From Thiosocius sp963736445 (GTDB lineage: Bacteria; Pseudomonadota; Gammaproteobacteria; Chromatiales; Chromatiaceae): 64,000 nucleotides of DNA. The DNA is taken from NCBI GenBank assembly GCA_963736445.1, contig CAVTOY010000014.1:1-64000 (forward strand), written 5' to 3'. Below, piece by piece: positions 7,387-15,771 of this stretch (the first letter of the stretch is position 1; each line of letters starts with the position of its first letter). The notes beneath the pieces are model-generated. The model was not told where the DNA came from. It saw nothing but the letters and a program-made list of their open reading frames with translations, and did not search any database. Made by a program: the position numbers and the translations under genes.

Positions 7387-7548
7387 TTACTTCTTGATGC
7401 GTTCTCGAATCAGCGCGACCACCGCAGCCGTCAATCCCAGGGCGAGTATCGCGCTGCTCCCGTCTATCTCCGGTACGGTGACTGCCGCGAGGGCCTGTTG
7501 CGAGATCGAGACGACCGCGAGCGCAGTCAGGATCAGGGTACTCTTCAT
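7387..7548 (-). CDS. VPEID-CTERM micro-protein 1
   Basis: 53 residues, not much more than two export signals. An N-terminal signal peptide (MKSTLILTALAVVSI, cleavage near ALAAVT) is followed directly by VPEIDGSS, a hydrophobic helix and the basic end RERIKK. This is the VPEID-CTERM sorting signal, a PEP-CTERM relative recognised by exosortase E type systems. GGAAA lies before the ATG. It lies about 70 bases downstream of a near-identical gene on the same strand, so the two may be co-transcribed. The processed peptide would be only a few residues, so its role is unknown. Confidence 0.75.
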   Translation of the reverse strand: MKSTLILTALAVVSISQQALAAVTVPEIDGSSAILALGLTAAVVALIRERIKK

Positions 7549-7617
7549 GCCGAGTTTCCTTTTGTTGTTCGGGTCAAGCGCAATGGCTCAGCGCGCTCTG
7601 CATCCAGCCGGATGACG

Positions 7618-7785
7618 CTATTTCTTTCTTTTGCGTTCTCTGATGAGGGCCAAGAGGCCGGCGGTCAGGCCGATGGCGAGAACCGCACCGCCGCCGTCGA
7701 TCTCGGGCACCGTCACGGTTCCGGCGAAGGCCTGTTCAGCCGCCAATCCGGCACCCAGCAGACCCATGAGCAGGATTTTCTTCAT
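7618..7785 (-). CDS. VPEID-CTERM micro-protein 2
   Basis: 55 residues with the same layout as its downstream neighbour: signal peptide MKKILLMGLLGAGLA, then TVTVPEIDGGG, a hydrophobic helix and RERKRKK. The frame is open further upstream, but the ATG at 7785 with GAGGAGA ten bases before it fits a signal peptide. The two copies share most of the C-terminal 30 residues, which points to tandem duplication. No exosortase gene lies in this window, so the sorting enzyme must be elsewhere. Confidence 0.8.
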   Translation of the reverse strand: MKKILLMGLLGAGLAAEQAFAGTVTVPEIDGGGAVLAIGLTAGLLALIRERKRKK

Positions 7786-8193
7786 TGGAACGTCTCCTCG
7801 GTAGCTTCGACGGGGCCGGTGACCCGCGGCAGGCTGCGGTGCCGCCACCGACGCAAGACGCGGGTCTCAGACAAGTCAGCAAGATTCGATCCAATAGACC
7901 TAGCCCACTGAATTTATGACTCTTTCGCCTCTCGCCGTCTTTCCCAGGCGTAGCAGTCGTAAAATTTCCTGACGCTTTGCAGGGTCGGACTCGAATGGCA
8001 CTGGGTTGGGGAAGCATCAACAAATGACCGGCTTGTCGGCATTCGGGTCTGTCCCGCGTGTCCCAGGATTCGGCTTCCCACCCCACCGTGTCTCTGTTCT
8101 CAAGTTGACCCACCCAACACCACGCGACCTCTAGCTGAATCCCCGTCGGCCGAAACCCCGGGCACGACCACCTGCAGCTGACAAGGTTGAGAA
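7786..8193. other. Intergenic region between divergent VPEID gene and subtilase
   Basis: About 400 bases between the divergently transcribed micro-protein and protease genes. It must contain promoters for both directions, but I cannot assign hexamers. The frames in it look like non-coding GC-rich shadows. No repeat is evident. Confidence 0.4.
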
Positions 8194-9991
8194 ATGCTCG
8201 CAAAAGAATTGAACCGAATGAGATTCCTGGCCCTGCTGTTGGGCCTTCTGCTCTGCGGCGCTACCCTCGCCGCCGACTTCGCCGAGGGTCGTGTCCTGGT
8301 CCAACCCGCGGCCGGTCTGGCGACCGACAAATTCGAGAAGATCCTAAAGAAGATTGAGAAGAAGGCCCAGATCAAGCGCAAGCTGCGCGGCTCGTCGGTG
8401 CAGATGATCGAGGTGCCGCCGAAGGCCGAGAAGGCCATTGCACGGCTTTTGAGAAAGCACCCCCATATCGCCTTCGCCGAACTCGACGAGCGCATCCCGC
8501 CCGATGCCGTGGTCAACGACCCGGAATTCGGCCGCCAGTGGCACCTGCCGACCATGGGCGCAGACGCCGCCTGGCAGGTCACCGACGGCAGCGGCGTGAT
8601 CGTCGCCGTGCTCGACACCGGCGTGAACCCGAACCACCCGGATCTCGCCGGCCAGGTGCTGAGCGGCTGGAACACCGTATCGAACAACACCGATACCGCC
8701 GATATCAACAATCACGGCACCTGGGTGGCCGGCGTGATCGCGGCCAAGGCGAACAACTTCACCGGCGGGGCCTCGGTCGCCCCGGGCGCGAAGATCCTGC
8801 CGATTCGCATCACCAACAGCTCGGATGGCTGGGCCTATTTCAGCGACATGGCCGAGGGCATCGTGTGGGCCGCCGACAACGGTGCCCGCGTCGCCAACCT
8901 CAGCTTCGGCGGCGCGGCCGGCAGCGCCACCATCGCCAACGCCGCGAGCTACATGATGAGCAAGGGCGGCGTGGTGATGGTCTCGGCCGGTAACGACAAC
9001 ACCGACTACGGCTATGGCAACCACCCGTCATTGTATGTGGCCGGGGCGACCACCAGCAGCGACCTCCGGGCGGGCTACTCCAGCTTCGGCAATTTCGTGG
9101 ATATCGCCGCACCCGGCTCGGGCATCTTCACCACCGCGCGCAACGGCGGCTACAGCTCGGTCAGCGGGACATCCTTCGCCAGCCCGAACACCGCCGCGGT
9201 GGCCGCGCTGATCATGTCCGCCAACCCGGCCCTGTTGCCGACCGACGTGCTGGCGGTGATCACCAACACCGCGGTCGACCTGGGCGATCCGGGCTGGGAT
9301 CCGGCCTATGGCTTCGGCCGGGTGAACGCCCAGGCCGCAGCCGAGATGGCAGCCAGCGTCGAGACCTCCGATACCCTCGCCCCAGAGGTCGCGCTGCTCG
9401 CTCCGGGTGCCAACGCGGTGGTCTCCGATCTCGTCAGCGTACCCGTCGAGGCACGTGACGGCTTTGGTGTCGCCCGGGTCGACTTCCTGGTCGACGGCCG
9501 TGTGATGGCCAGCGCGACGCAGGGGCTGGATGACGTGTACAGCTTTAGCTGGGATTCCACCCTGGTCGATGACGGCAACTACCGCCTCGGCGCCCGCGCG
9601 GTCGACGAGGCAGGCAACACCGGGTTTGCGAGCGATGTCACCGTGCAGGTGACGAACACCGCCGATGAGACGGGACCCCAACGTGACTATCACCAGCCCG
9701 GCGAATGGCAGCAGCGGCACACGCCGGGTGACCCTGTCCGCATACGCGCGTGACGACGTCGGCGTCACCCAACTCACTATGTCCGCGGCCGGCAAGGTGA
9801 TCTGTTCGGCGACCAGCAGCGTCTCCTGCACATGGAACCTGCGCAAGGTGGCCAACGGCACCTACCCGATCGTCGCGGTCGCCCGGGATGCCGCCGGCAA
9901 TGAGGGTGTCAGTCAGATCAGCTTCACCGTCGGTGGTACGAGCAGCGACACCGGACCGGGCGGTGGGGGGAGAGGTAAGAAGAAGCGCTGA
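8194..9991 (+). CDS. Secreted subtilisin-like serine protease (S8) with Ig-like repeats; one frameshift
   Basis: A signal peptide (MRFLALLLGLLLCGATLAA) is followed by an inhibitor-like propeptide, then the catalytic domain: Asp near residue 141 in AVLDTGVNPNHPDL, His near 174 in NNHGTWVAGV, Ser near 327 in GTSFASP. Two Ig-like repeats of about 90 residues follow, each ending DEAGN or DAAGN, and a glycine-lysine tail. An extra G in the GGG at 9672-9674 shifts the frame. Removing it joins DET to DPNVTITSPANG and gives 598 residues. The total of 1798 bases is one more than a multiple of three, which supports this. ATG 8218 is an alternative start. The protease is probably surface-bound or secreted. 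Confidence 0.88.
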
Positions 9992-10014
9992 GCGACTTCC
10001 AGGCTTGTCAGACA

Positions 10015-10044
10015 AAGAAACGGCCCCTGACGGGGCCGTTTCTT
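10015..10044. terminator. Terminator after the subtilase
   Basis: AAGAAACGGCCCC, loop TGAC and GGGGCCGTTTCTT form a perfect 13-bp stem starting 23 bases after the stop codon. The A/T-rich outer stem gives a T-rich end in both directions, so it can also stop the convergent PEP-CTERM gene on the minus strand. Confidence 0.85.
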
Positions 10045-10099
10045 GACTTAATGGACATAATGCAGCGATGAAGACACGGACTGTCCGCGTTTTCTTTAC

Positions 10100-10882
10100 T
10101 TATGCCATTGCCTTGCGTTTTCCAAAGTATCCGAAGACACCGAGCGCAGAGGCAAAGAGCCATGCAGCGGCGGGGATAGGCACAACTGCAGGGGGCTGTG
10201 CAGACTCGCCAGTCACCCAGTTGGAAGGTGTCGGGGTCACGTTATCACCGTCACTATCTTGCACGACAATCTTCGGGGAGACAGACAGAACTCCAAATGT
10301 CGGGCTCGGCTTGTTGTTGGCAGTCCCCATGACTGAGAAGTTAGATGCTATCGTCGTGTTCAATATTGTCCACATGCTTATATCTTCTACCGGGAAATTC
10401 GGATTATTCCAATTCATTGAGAACTGGCCTTCTCCAGTAGCATAGCCGGCGTCCAAGTTGTCATCATTCGCGGGGGGGCGCTGTGACCAGTCCCAACTAT
10501 CCACGGCAACCATCCCAGTCCCGGTGATAGAGGTTAGTTGATGAACGCTCTGGAGTGCGGTTTCGTCGCTTTCTGAGGTTTTAAATCCAACAGTCAGGCG
10601 ATCTATTGTAGATGTAGCACCACCCGGATTATAGCCTGGGTTGCCTTCATTCGGATCAAAGGTAAACTTTACACAGTTCGAACCTCCGCATGTTGAGTCC
10701 TCAAGCGTAAGCAGGCCTAAAGATGGATACGGTGGATTCAGACTGGAAATCCCGGTAGCCGGCAAATTGAAATCCCAGATTACCGTTGCTGCCTGAGCGC
10801 CCGATGCGGCCCCTAGGAGCAGAGCGGCAACAAGTGCCAATTTGGAAACAGACCTCATTTTTTTCAAACTTCTCCTTTTCAT
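10100..10882 (-). CDS. VPxP-CTERM (PEP-CTERM-type) exported protein
   Basis: 260 residues with a signal peptide ending ASGAQAAT and a C-terminal VPIPAAAWLFASALGVFGY followed by GKRKA, the sorting signal handled by exosortases. The middle is rich in Asn, Ser, Thr and Gly, contains a Cys pair (CGGSNC), and probably forms a beta-sandwich. No enzymatic motif is seen. Such proteins are released to the surface or become part of extracellular matrix. The first ATG follows AAATGAAAAGG. MRSVSKLALV nine residues in is a possible later start. Confidence 0.8.
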   Translation of the reverse strand: MKRRSLKKMRSVSKLALVAALLLGAASGAQAATVIWDFNLPATGISSLNPPYPSLGLLTLEDSTCGGSNCVKFTFDPNEGNPGYNPGGATSTIDRLTVGFKTSESDETALQSVHQLTSITGTGMVAVDSWDWSQRPPANDDNLDAGYATGEGQFSMNWNNPNFPVEDISMWTILNTTIASNFSVMGTANNKPSPTFGVLSVSPKIVVQDSDGDNVTPTPSNWVTGESAQPPAVVPIPAAAWLFASALGVFGYFGKRKAMA

Positions 10883-11140
10883 TTCTTACCTCGGCTCTTC
10901 AGCTTTTACGTAAGTTCGAGCGTTAGCTCTTGCCTCCTGAGCATTTCAAGAGGGGCCCTTGTCCCTGAATCATCGAGCTGCCAGATTAATTTCGCAGAGC
11001 TCGGCACATTGTTATTAGCAAACTCTAAAAAAGCAAGAATCGTACCGCATCCGCAACTAATTGATGGCCGTACGAAAAACCGTGACCTAATTTGCAAACG
11101 AGCAACAAAGTGTAAAAAATTCTGACAAGAAAACGCGAAA
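10883..11140. other. Intergenic stretch upstream of the PEP-CTERM gene
   Basis: About 260 bases with no gene. It is less GC-rich than the surroundings and should hold the promoter of the minus-strand PEP-CTERM gene, but no clear hexamers were found. It ends at the first RAYT-derived repeat. Confidence 0.35.
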
Positions 11141-11322
11141 GGGGCCGGTGACAATTGCCAATCATTCGCATTTGGGCGCCAGCCGAGCGGACAATCGGCC
11201 ACGTTTTCCCTGCCCGCTCGAGCGACCGAGTTCTCATTCGATGTGTGGCCTGAATCGGTCGTTACCCAACGGCACCGAGAAATCCAGAGCAGTCTGCGCG
11301 CAAATCGGGGTCAGGCCCCTTG
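11141..11322. repeat. RAYT element remnant (3' end) plus REP palindrome
   Basis: Begins GGGGCCGGTGACAATTGCCA and for about 155 bases is clearly similar to the 3' end of the intact RAYT element (17038-17193 region), including the coding region for its C-terminus (GNDRF segment in reverse). It then changes to CAAATCGGGGTCAGGCCCC (11302-11320), a near-palindrome of the REP type. The body of the transposase is missing, so it is a dead or non-autonomous copy. Confidence 0.75.
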
Positions 11323-11405
11323 CCCCGGAGCAACCGAACAGCGGTATCGTCGGTGCCCTGCGGCATTGTGAGTTTGCCTTCTGAGCAAACTCGCTGACCT
11401 ATCCT

Positions 11406-11915
11406 TCAAGCGTTGCGACCTACCGCATCCCGGCGCACATCGAGATGATTAACGGCATAGTCCGCCATTGCCGTGGCGGCGTCGTGAAGCTCGCGAGTGA
11501 ACAATGCGGCGCGCTTTAGCGCGGGAATCATTTCATCCAATGTTTCAAAATACTCATGGACCAATCGATTCCGCAACCTGCGCATTTGCAGCCAGGTGTC
11601 GGTATCTGCGAGAAATCCGAGCCGTTCAGCGCGATTGAGATTATCGATCGCCGCCATTGGCGTTTCACCCGCTGTCTTGAGCAATTGCGGCAACAGCTTG
11701 TCTATCACGGTGTCTTGCATGCGCGCGAACTTGGCGCTGAAGGATTCGAGCCGATCCACGCCGATGTCCGATTCCAAGGCCGACGTCAGCCAGGCGAGGT
11801 TAATCTCGATGCCCTCGGGAAAAAATCGATCGCGCACCGCACGCAAGTGATGATCTTTTTTGGCAACGAGCCGCAGCAATTGTTCTAGCCTGATCAGGTC
11901 TTGATTCGCGGCCAT
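11406..11915 (-). CDS. HEPN-domain toxin (HepT-like RNase)
   Basis: A helical 169-residue protein with RNRLVHEY near residue 117, the R-x4-H motif that forms the HEPN ribonuclease active site. The gene starts one base into the stop of the upstream nucleotidyltransferase (TAATG), typical of MNT/HEPN toxin-antitoxin operons. In this class the nucleotidyltransferase inactivates the HEPN toxin by transferring AMP to a tyrosine near the active site; the Tyr in HEY is a candidate. The toxin would cut RNA if freed. No sign of damage. Confidence 0.8.
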   Translation of the reverse strand: MAANQDLIRLEQLLRLVAKKDHHLRAVRDRFFPEGIEINLAWLTSALESDIGVDRLESFSAKFARMQDTVIDKLLPQLLKTAGETPMAAIDNLNRAERLGFLADTDTWLQMRRLRNRLVHEYFETLDEMIPALKRAALFTRELHDAATAMADYAVNHLDVRRDAVGRNA

Positions 11916-12214
11916 TACAACCGCACCCCAGATCGGAACGCGGACCTATGGATCGGTAGCAGAGGCGCACCGAGCCGGTGCACCACAATATCGATTCTTT
12001 GATCGCCAAGACGGCGTACCAAGCGGGCGTGCAGCCGAAGCTCCTTGTCGAGGGCCTCGTCGATGCCAACATCCGCTTTGATGAGCAAGTCGATATCACC
12101 ACCCCGCGCCGTATCATCAACGCGCGAACCAAACAGCCAAATGCGCGCTTCACGACCGAAAACGTTCTCGACCTCTTCTTTCACAATCGCGGCATTGGTT
12201 CGGCTCAGGCGCAT
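11915..12214 (-). CDS. MNT-type nucleotidyltransferase antitoxin
   Basis: 99 residues of the minimal nucleotidyltransferase family. The catalytic motif reads WLFGSRVDDTARGGDIDLLI near residue 26: GS, then DID with the metal-binding aspartates; a third acidic residue follows in DIVVH. It partners with the HEPN gene that overlaps its stop codon. The upstream ribosome-binding site is weak. The length is normal for MntA-type antitoxins. Confidence 0.85.
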   Translation of the reverse strand: MRLSRTNAAIVKEEVENVFGREARIWLFGSRVDDTARGGDIDLLIKADVGIDEALDKELRLHARLVRRLGDQRIDIVVHRLGAPLLPIHRSAFRSGVRL

Positions 12215-12498
12215 GGCTTCATTCTAGACTGGAGCGCAGGAGGATGCCGCTCTCGGCGAGCTAAAGGGGTCGCCCATTAGCCGCCTCCGGTCAACAGGGC
12301 GAGCGTTACTCTGACGAGTCCTCGCCCCAGTAAAATCTGCAGATCACCGATAGCGCGCCTGTCTTTTCGTTTGGTCGTGCTGTTTCAAGCTGAAACGCAC
12401 CAGTCACCCATCAGGATCTAGGCTTGGCGATACCGCTGCCAGCCCCACGCGGATCTACCGCGCCAGAAAAACGCTCAGTGCCCAGACATAACTGCCGA
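12215..12498. other. Intergenic stretch upstream of the MNT gene
   Basis: About 280 bases with no supported gene. It presumably holds the MNT/HEPN promoter. I see no recognisable operator and no copy of the RAYT ends before 12499. Confidence 0.35.
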
Positions 12499-12664
12499 AA
12501 AGGGGTCGGTGACAAATGCACATCATTCGCATTTATTCGCCGGCCGAGCGGACAGTTGGCCACGTCTTCCCTGCCCGATCGAGCGACCGAGTTCTCGTTC
12601 GATCTGATGCCTGAATCGATGGTCGAAAGGGGAAGGGGTCGGTGACAATCGCCAATCATTCGCA
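12499..12664. repeat. RAYT element 3' remnant followed by a second end copy
   Basis: AAGGGGTCGGTGACAAATGC opens a segment (to about 12620) closely matching the 3' end of the intact RAYT (17038-17156), including the CGATCTGATGCCTGAATCGA stretch. It breaks off and a second end copy, AAGGGGTCGGTGACAATCGC, follows at 12633-12664. Frames here are remnants of the RAYT C-terminus and not genes. The sequence from 12665 to 12768 shows nothing further. Confidence 0.75.
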
Positions 12665-12768
12665 TTCCGACTCTCAACAGCAGAGAAGTTCAGACTCCTT
12701 TTTCATCGCTGCGATGGCTTTTCTTACGCCCCCGGCTTAGGTTGAGGGCGGAACACGCCACCAGTTGA

Positions 12769-13155
12769 TCACAACTCGGCATCGAGCGTTCGCAGGCCAT
12801 AAAGGGCCAGCTTCGGATCTGCAGTGACGATCACCAGCCCTTCGGCCTGTGCCTGCGCGACCAGCATACGATCGAAAGGATCACGATGATGGCTGGGTAA
12901 TAGGCCTGCCTGCTCACCGTGGAAAAAGCTGATCGGCAAGTGAGAAAAACCCTCTGCCTCGACCGCGGCATCCAGATCGTCCGGCGCCTGCAGCTTGCCC
13001 AATTGCCGCTTGATTGCGGTCTCCCAGCCAGTCGCGGCACTGACGTAAACCTCGTTGGCCGGGTCCCGTATCACAACTCGGGCCTCTGTCCCCAGCCGTG
13101 GGTGATCCGCAAGCCACCAGAGGAACACGTGCGTGTCCAGCAGAAGGCGGCGCAT
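12769..13155 (-). CDS. PIN-domain toxin (VapC-like)
   Basis: 129 residues with the acidic residues of PIN ribonucleases: LLLDTHVFLWWLAD (first Asp), WETAIKRQLGKL (Glu), DPFDRMLVAQA (Asp) and VTADPKL (final Asp). This is the type with LDTH...W and DPFDR, normally paired with a Phd/YefM antitoxin, encoded just upstream here. The ATG at 13155 shares one base with the antitoxin stop (TGATG); a GTG three bases earlier is possible. Intact by length and motifs; it should cleave RNA when unbound. Confidence 0.88.
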   Translation of the reverse strand: MRRLLLDTHVFLWWLADHPRLGTEARVVIRDPANEVYVSAATGWETAIKRQLGKLQAPDDLDAAVEAEGFSHLPISFFHGEQAGLLPSHHRDPFDRMLVAQAQAEGLVIVTADPKLALYGLRTLDAEL

Positions 13156-13391
13156 CACTCGCCCTCGAATTCGGCGAGGACCGCCTCGTCCACTTCATCA
13201 AAGTCATCGGCAATGACGATCTTCCCCGCCAACCGGCCCGGCTTCCGCTCCACCCCGGGATCACGATGCGGGACGAGATCGAAGACGGGCTTGCCGGCCT
13301 TGGCAACCACGATACGCTCGCCACGCTGCACCAGTTCGCCGAGCTTGGACAGCTGTGTCTTTGCCTCGTGCATGTTGACTTGCTTGGTCAT
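13155..13391 (-). CDS. Phd/YefM-type antitoxin
   Basis: About 78 residues. The N-terminal KQVNMHEAKTQLSKLGELVQ and VVAKAGKPVFDLVPH match the DNA-binding Phd fold; the acidic C-terminus (DDFDEVDEAVLAEFEGE) is the toxin-binding tail. ATG 13391 preferred; GTG 13400 possible. It overlaps the PIN toxin by one base. A palindrome starting 18 bases upstream of the start is a likely autoregulatory operator. Confidence 0.85.
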   Translation of the reverse strand: MTKQVNMHEAKTQLSKLGELVQRGERIVVAKAGKPVFDLVPHRDPGVERKPGRLAGKIVIADDFDEVDEAVLAEFEGE

Positions 13392-13408
13392 ATGTCGCAC
13401 TCTCTGAA

Positions 13409-13429
13409 AGACTTAGCTTAGTCTAGTCT
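13409..13429 (-). promoter_or_regulatory. Probable operator of the Phd/PIN operon
   Basis: AGACT-N6-AGTCT is an inverted repeat (13409-13424) followed by a further direct AGTCT (13425-13429). It sits immediately upstream of the antitoxin gene, where Phd-type antitoxins bind to repress their own operon. Function is inferred from position. Confidence 0.5.
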
Positions 13430-13471
13430 ATTCATTAGATACGCGCTTAAGGGGTCTACCCTCTGCCCTGC

Positions 13472-13630
13472 GGCATGAACGTGCACGTGATACCGTCGAC
13501 AGGCATCAGCCAAGGCCTCGAGATAGAACGCGTAATCGTCGTCAGTGAAGAAACAGGCAGCGCGATTGTTTCCGCGTTGCACAACATGGCAGGGCATACC
13601 GGCCAAATAGATCCTCGGCTCGCGAGGCAT
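13472..13630 (-). pseudogene. 5' fragment of a RAYT transposase gene
   Basis: Reads MPREPRIYLAGMPCHVVQRG and continues almost identically to the intact copy at 17056-17760 up to RRYHVHVHA, then breaks into unrelated sequence and stops. The homologous stretch, including the upstream AAAGGAGATCG ribosome-binding site, covers 13472-13746. The catalytic HxH motif lies beyond the break. Its 3' counterpart may be the remnant at 12499-12620, with the Phd/PIN genes now between them. Confidence 0.85.
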
Positions 13631-13735
13631 ATCGATCTCCTTTCGCTGCTTTGTCCATCCTGGACCGCCTCGCCCTTTTACGCGTTTTTTCCGCGCGCGA
13701 GAAGTTTGGGAATCTATTGAGAAAAGGACGCGTTT

Positions 13736-15260
13736 GTCACCGACCCGAATGGCACTTACTTAAGCTTCTCGGGATGCCCGAATTTTCTGACGGTTTGGCG
13801 AGCCTGAGCTCTGGGAACACTCAGTAAGGGATAGGGTTTGGGCCGTCGTTTTACCGCACGAGGTTCGATTCTTCCAGGCCGGTTGCCGACCTGTTGTTGG
13901 GCGATGAGGATGAGTAACACGCCCATCTGCTCATCACTCGACGTGTCGAGTTGCAGACTGAATGCCAACCAAAGCTGCAAACAGTGCTTGAAGCTGATCT
14001 CCCTGGGCGTGGTATCGACAGCCAACGCGGCCTGAACTATCAGAAGGCGAATGAGATTGTAGGCCAGGAGGTGGACCCATATTTCCTTGAGCACCATCTG
14101 GGGCGTTTTGCAGCTCAGCACATCCATCCCCATGGTTTCTTTGATGTTGCGTATATCCAGTTCGACGGACCAGCGCTGTTTGTACAAGGTTTTCAACTCA
14201 GCTTTGGGGGCATCGCCGGGACAGTTCAGCGTGGTGATCATAATCTTGCCGCCAGCTTTGAACTCTCGCACCGTCAGGGTCTTGGGTGCAGACTGAAAGT
14301 CGGCGTCGGTCATCCAGTCTGGACGGGATTTGGGCTTGTGGAGTGTGATCAGGTGGTCCCGGGCGCCGAGCCGCTTTCCTCGGCGGAAATCGGTGGTCCT
14401 TTTCCGGGCTCCCATTTGCTCCATCAAAATATCGACACCACGCGCCTGCATGGCAGCCAGGAAGAAATAGGTGGGAAAGAATGCGTCCCCCAGCAGCATA
14501 TCGCCAGGTTCGAGCGTGTCCTGGATGGAACGCAATAGGGTTTGCTCATCACCGCCCTTGCCGTTGAAGCGACCGATAGCGGCGTTCAACAGGGCGCCGC
14601 TGGACAAACAGGTGATACCGACAACCCGGCAAATCGGAAACCCCAGTCCAGACTTTTGGCCACCGTGCTTGGGATAGGCTGCTTGATTGGCCGAGGTATC
14701 CGGCATCGTCACTGTGGTGCCGTCGACCAGACGGACGCGACGTCCCTGCCAACGCCATCGGTCGGGCACCTGCTGATCAATCTGTTGTCCGACATGACTT
14801 GCCAAACTCGACACCAAATCAAGCGGCAGCCGTTGGCGCGCCCGACAGTAACCCCCGGTATGAGTGCTGCACACTGGCAGACCCGTGAGCAAACGCTGCA
14901 CGGCTGCCTGATTGACAATCTGCTGGCAGGATCGATCCGAGTTGAGCGATTGGCTGACAAACATCGCCAGCGTTTCAGTGGGGGGAAAGCACCGCTCCCG
15001 GTGCTGAGGCAGCCGGCTTTCGAGTTCATCGAACAAAAGGTCGCTGGTCAGAAGGTTAAAGATCCCCAGGCAATCGCTGTAACGGCGCTGGGTATGGAAA
15101 AGACGTCGTTGGGCGCGAATGGCGTCGGCGGTATGATGCATTTTGACCGGTCCCTGATGTAGGTGGATGGTTTGGCGATTTGAAGCCTAACGTCACACCG
15201 GTCGTTCTTGTACTGCTTTCAATTAGTTACGCTTAAGTAAGTGCCATTCGTCACCGACCC
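13736..15260 (-). mobile_element. IS4-family insertion sequence with 19-bp inverted repeats and 11-bp target duplication
   Basis: The element proper spans 13747-15249 (1503 bases). Its ends, GAATGGCACTTACTTAAGC and GCTTAAGTAAGTGCCATTC, are perfect inverted repeats. Both sides carry the same 11 bases GTCACCGACCC (13736-13746 and 15250-15260), a target duplication of typical IS4-family size. The target is the outer end of a RAYT element: the undisturbed version TTTGTCACCGACCCCTTAA occurs at 17861-17879. Everything needed for transposition appears present, so the insertion is recent. Confidence 0.93.
13756..15141 (-). CDS. IS4-family DDE transposase
   Basis: 461 residues, complete. The IS4 signature Y-(2)-R-(3)-E-(6)-K appears as YKQRWSVELDIRNIKETMG; upstream catalytic aspartates are probably in RLVDGTTVTMPDT and LLGDAFFPTYFF. 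The stop codon lies inside the left inverted repeat, so the gene fills the element. It cuts and pastes the flanking inverted repeats. Confidence 0.92.
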   Translation of the reverse strand: MHHTADAIRAQRRLFHTQRRYSDCLGIFNLLTSDLLFDELESRLPQHRERCFPPTETLAMFVSQSLNSDRSCQQIVNQAAVQRLLTGLPVCSTHTGGYCRARQRLPLDLVSSLASHVGQQIDQQVPDRWRWQGRRVRLVDGTTVTMPDTSANQAAYPKHGGQKSGLGFPICRVVGITCLSSGALLNAAIGRFNGKGGDEQTLLRSIQDTLEPGDMLLGDAFFPTYFFLAAMQARGVDILMEQMGARKRTTDFRRGKRLGARDHLITLHKPKSRPDWMTDADFQSAPKTLTVREFKAGGKIMITTLNCPGDAPKAELKTLYKQRWSVELDIRNIKETMGMDVLSCKTPQMVLKEIWVHLLAYNLIRLLIVQAALAVDTTPREISFKHCLQLWLAFSLQLDTSSDEQMGVLLILIAQQQVGNRPGRIEPRAVKRRPKPYPLLSVPRAQARQTVRKFGHPEKLK

Positions 15261-15369
15261 CTTAATGCCTTAATGCCTCAATGCCAAGTGGGCGACCCGT
15301 TTTATCTAGGGCGAGCATTTCCCGGCAGAGAATAGAAATGCCGGTTAACGTCTTGTCTAACTGGGTTGT

Positions 15370-15771
15370 TTACCAGATCGTCTTTACGTGTTTGTAGGCC
15401 TGGATCTTCGCATCGCTGGTGACCAGAGCGATCGATAGACGCCTGGCCAGCGCGACGATCATTCGGTCGGCGGGGTCCGGGTGAAATTCACCTGGCAGCC
15501 TCACCGATTGAAGGGCGACTTCGTTATCTGCGGGGACAAAACGAACGCCCTCGATAGCCGTCACGGTATCGATCCAGTCTTTAACATCCATCGTCAAAGT
15601 CAGACGACCCTTGTGTACAAGCAAGGCGATTTCCCAGGCGGTGATCGTCGAGATAAACACCTGTCCATCTTCACTGCTGATCTCCCTCTCAATCGCTTTG
15701 CGCGCCTTGTCGGAGAGTTGCTCATCGTCGTTCACCCACCAGATCAACGCGTGGGTGTCCAAGACGATCAC
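15370..15771 (-). CDS. PIN-domain toxin (VapC-like), partner antitoxin truncated
   Basis: About 133 residues with the PIN acidic set: VLDTHALIWWVND, WEIALLVHKGRL, HPDPADRMIVALAR and VTSDAKI. The GTG at 15771 overlaps the stop of the antitoxin remnant (GTGA), the usual coupling, so I prefer it to the ATG at 15786. The toxin looks intact, whereas its antitoxin has lost its first residues to a RAYT-type repeat. Expression may therefore be low, or another antitoxin may control it. Confidence 0.82.
   Translation of the reverse strand: MIVLDTHALIWWVNDDEQLSDKARKAIEREISSEDGQVFISTITAWEIALLVHKGRLTLTMDVKDWIDTVTAIEGVRFVPADNEVALQSVRLPGEFHPDPADRMIVALARRLSIALVTSDAKIQAYKHVKTIW

Noticed and set aside
7139..7911. 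Plus-strand frames across the VPEID genes
   Set aside because: No recognisable protein; the minus-strand micro-proteins have signal peptides, sorting tails and ribosome-binding sites.
12411..12677. 88-codon frame on the minus strand
   Set aside because: It reads through RAYT-derived repeat sequence and is only a remnant of the transposase 3' end.
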